Assembly: GCA_022701475.1 (NCBI GenBank)
Contig: JAKOOI010000489.1
Span: 1 to 5,068, forward strand
Source: Weeksellaceae bacterium
GTDB taxonomy: Bacteria; Bacteroidota; Bacteroidia; Flavobacteriales; Weeksellaceae
Reading direction: 5' to 3'
Length of the DNA: 5,068 nucleotides
The notes beneath the pieces are model-generated. The model worked only from the letters and a program-made list of their open reading frames with translations. It was not told the DNA's origin and made no database searches. This document shows, piece by piece, positions 5,020-5,068 of this stretch. Made by a program: the position numbers and the translations under genes. Within the stretch, counting starts at the first letter, position 1, and every line of letters starts with the position of its first letter.

Positions 5020-5068
5020 TCGCCCAGAATAGCCCTGCTCACAGGCTCGAGTGCCATGCCTGTATCTG

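Larger units (their letters stand above)
4598..5068. other. Gene-poor intergenic region with structured and repeated DNA
   Basis: I find no convincing protein gene in these 471 bases. Open frames exist but look like no family I know and cross repeats. From left to right the region holds an imperfect nested palindrome (4620-4675), a candidate structured RNA (4743-4829), a small perfect hairpin (ATGACA-GCC-TGTCAT, 4832-4846), a lone plus-strand -7 element (4879-4886) and heptamer repeats (4895-5019). At the far right a minus-strand frame from the edge (5066 down to a TGA at 4977-4979) could be the tail of a gene starting outside the window, but its last third is heptamer repeat, so I do not call it. 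A plus-strand ATG at 5055 is too close to the edge to judge. Confidence 0.6.

Noticed and set aside
4513..5032. Two overlapping plus-strand frames of 101-105 codons to the right of menB
   Set aside because: One starts inside menB; both cross the candidate RNA element or the heptamer repeats, and neither has a recognisable domain or leader.

Overview
The window reads as chromosomal DNA from a member of the Bacteroidota, most probably a flavobacterium of the Chryseobacterium type. The evidence is threefold. Start codons follow A/T-rich leaders with no Shine-Dalgarno sequence. Two promoters carry the Bacteroidota -7 element TAnnTTTG (both TATCTTTG). The protein families and the small SRP RNA also look flavobacterial. 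Coding DNA is moderately GC-rich and the spacers are AT-rich. I see no phage, transposase, CRISPR or defence gene; this is a housekeeping locus, and the unusual content lies in its intergenic DNA.

All five protein genes lie on the minus strand, so transcription runs from high to low coordinates. From right to left: about 470 bases without a convincing gene (4598-5068), holding a candidate structured RNA and GGTCAAT heptamer repeats; a strong promoter (4569-4597) driving menB (3714-4550); a 73-base spacer built partly from degenerate heptamers; menA (2710-3639); a hairpin and a nested inverted repeat (2575-2705); a metallo-beta-lactamase-fold hydrolase (1852-2538). Then comes the one plus-strand gene, the 4.5S-type SRP RNA (about 1647-1739), with its own promoter and two terminator-like signals. 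It converges on the hydrolase and diverges from the next pair. Last are a DUF4199 membrane protein (913-1512) and, 15 bases on, a GT2 glycosyltransferase (1-897) cut off by the left edge.

MenB and MenA are two late steps of menaquinone synthesis. MenB closes the naphthoyl ring to give 1,4-dihydroxy-2-naphthoyl-CoA. A thioesterase releases the free acid, and MenA attaches the polyprenyl chain in the membrane. The thioesterase is not obvious here. The hydrolase next to menA is a speculative candidate only. The DUF4199 and glycosyltransferase genes look like a separate two-gene envelope operon. The SRP RNA serves co-translational membrane targeting and is functionally independent of its neighbours.

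No wholly new system is evident. The best leads are the structured element at 4743-4829, which resembles a recurrent flavobacterial intergenic RNA motif; the heptamer repeats in two spacers; and the nested palindrome upstream of the hydrolase.
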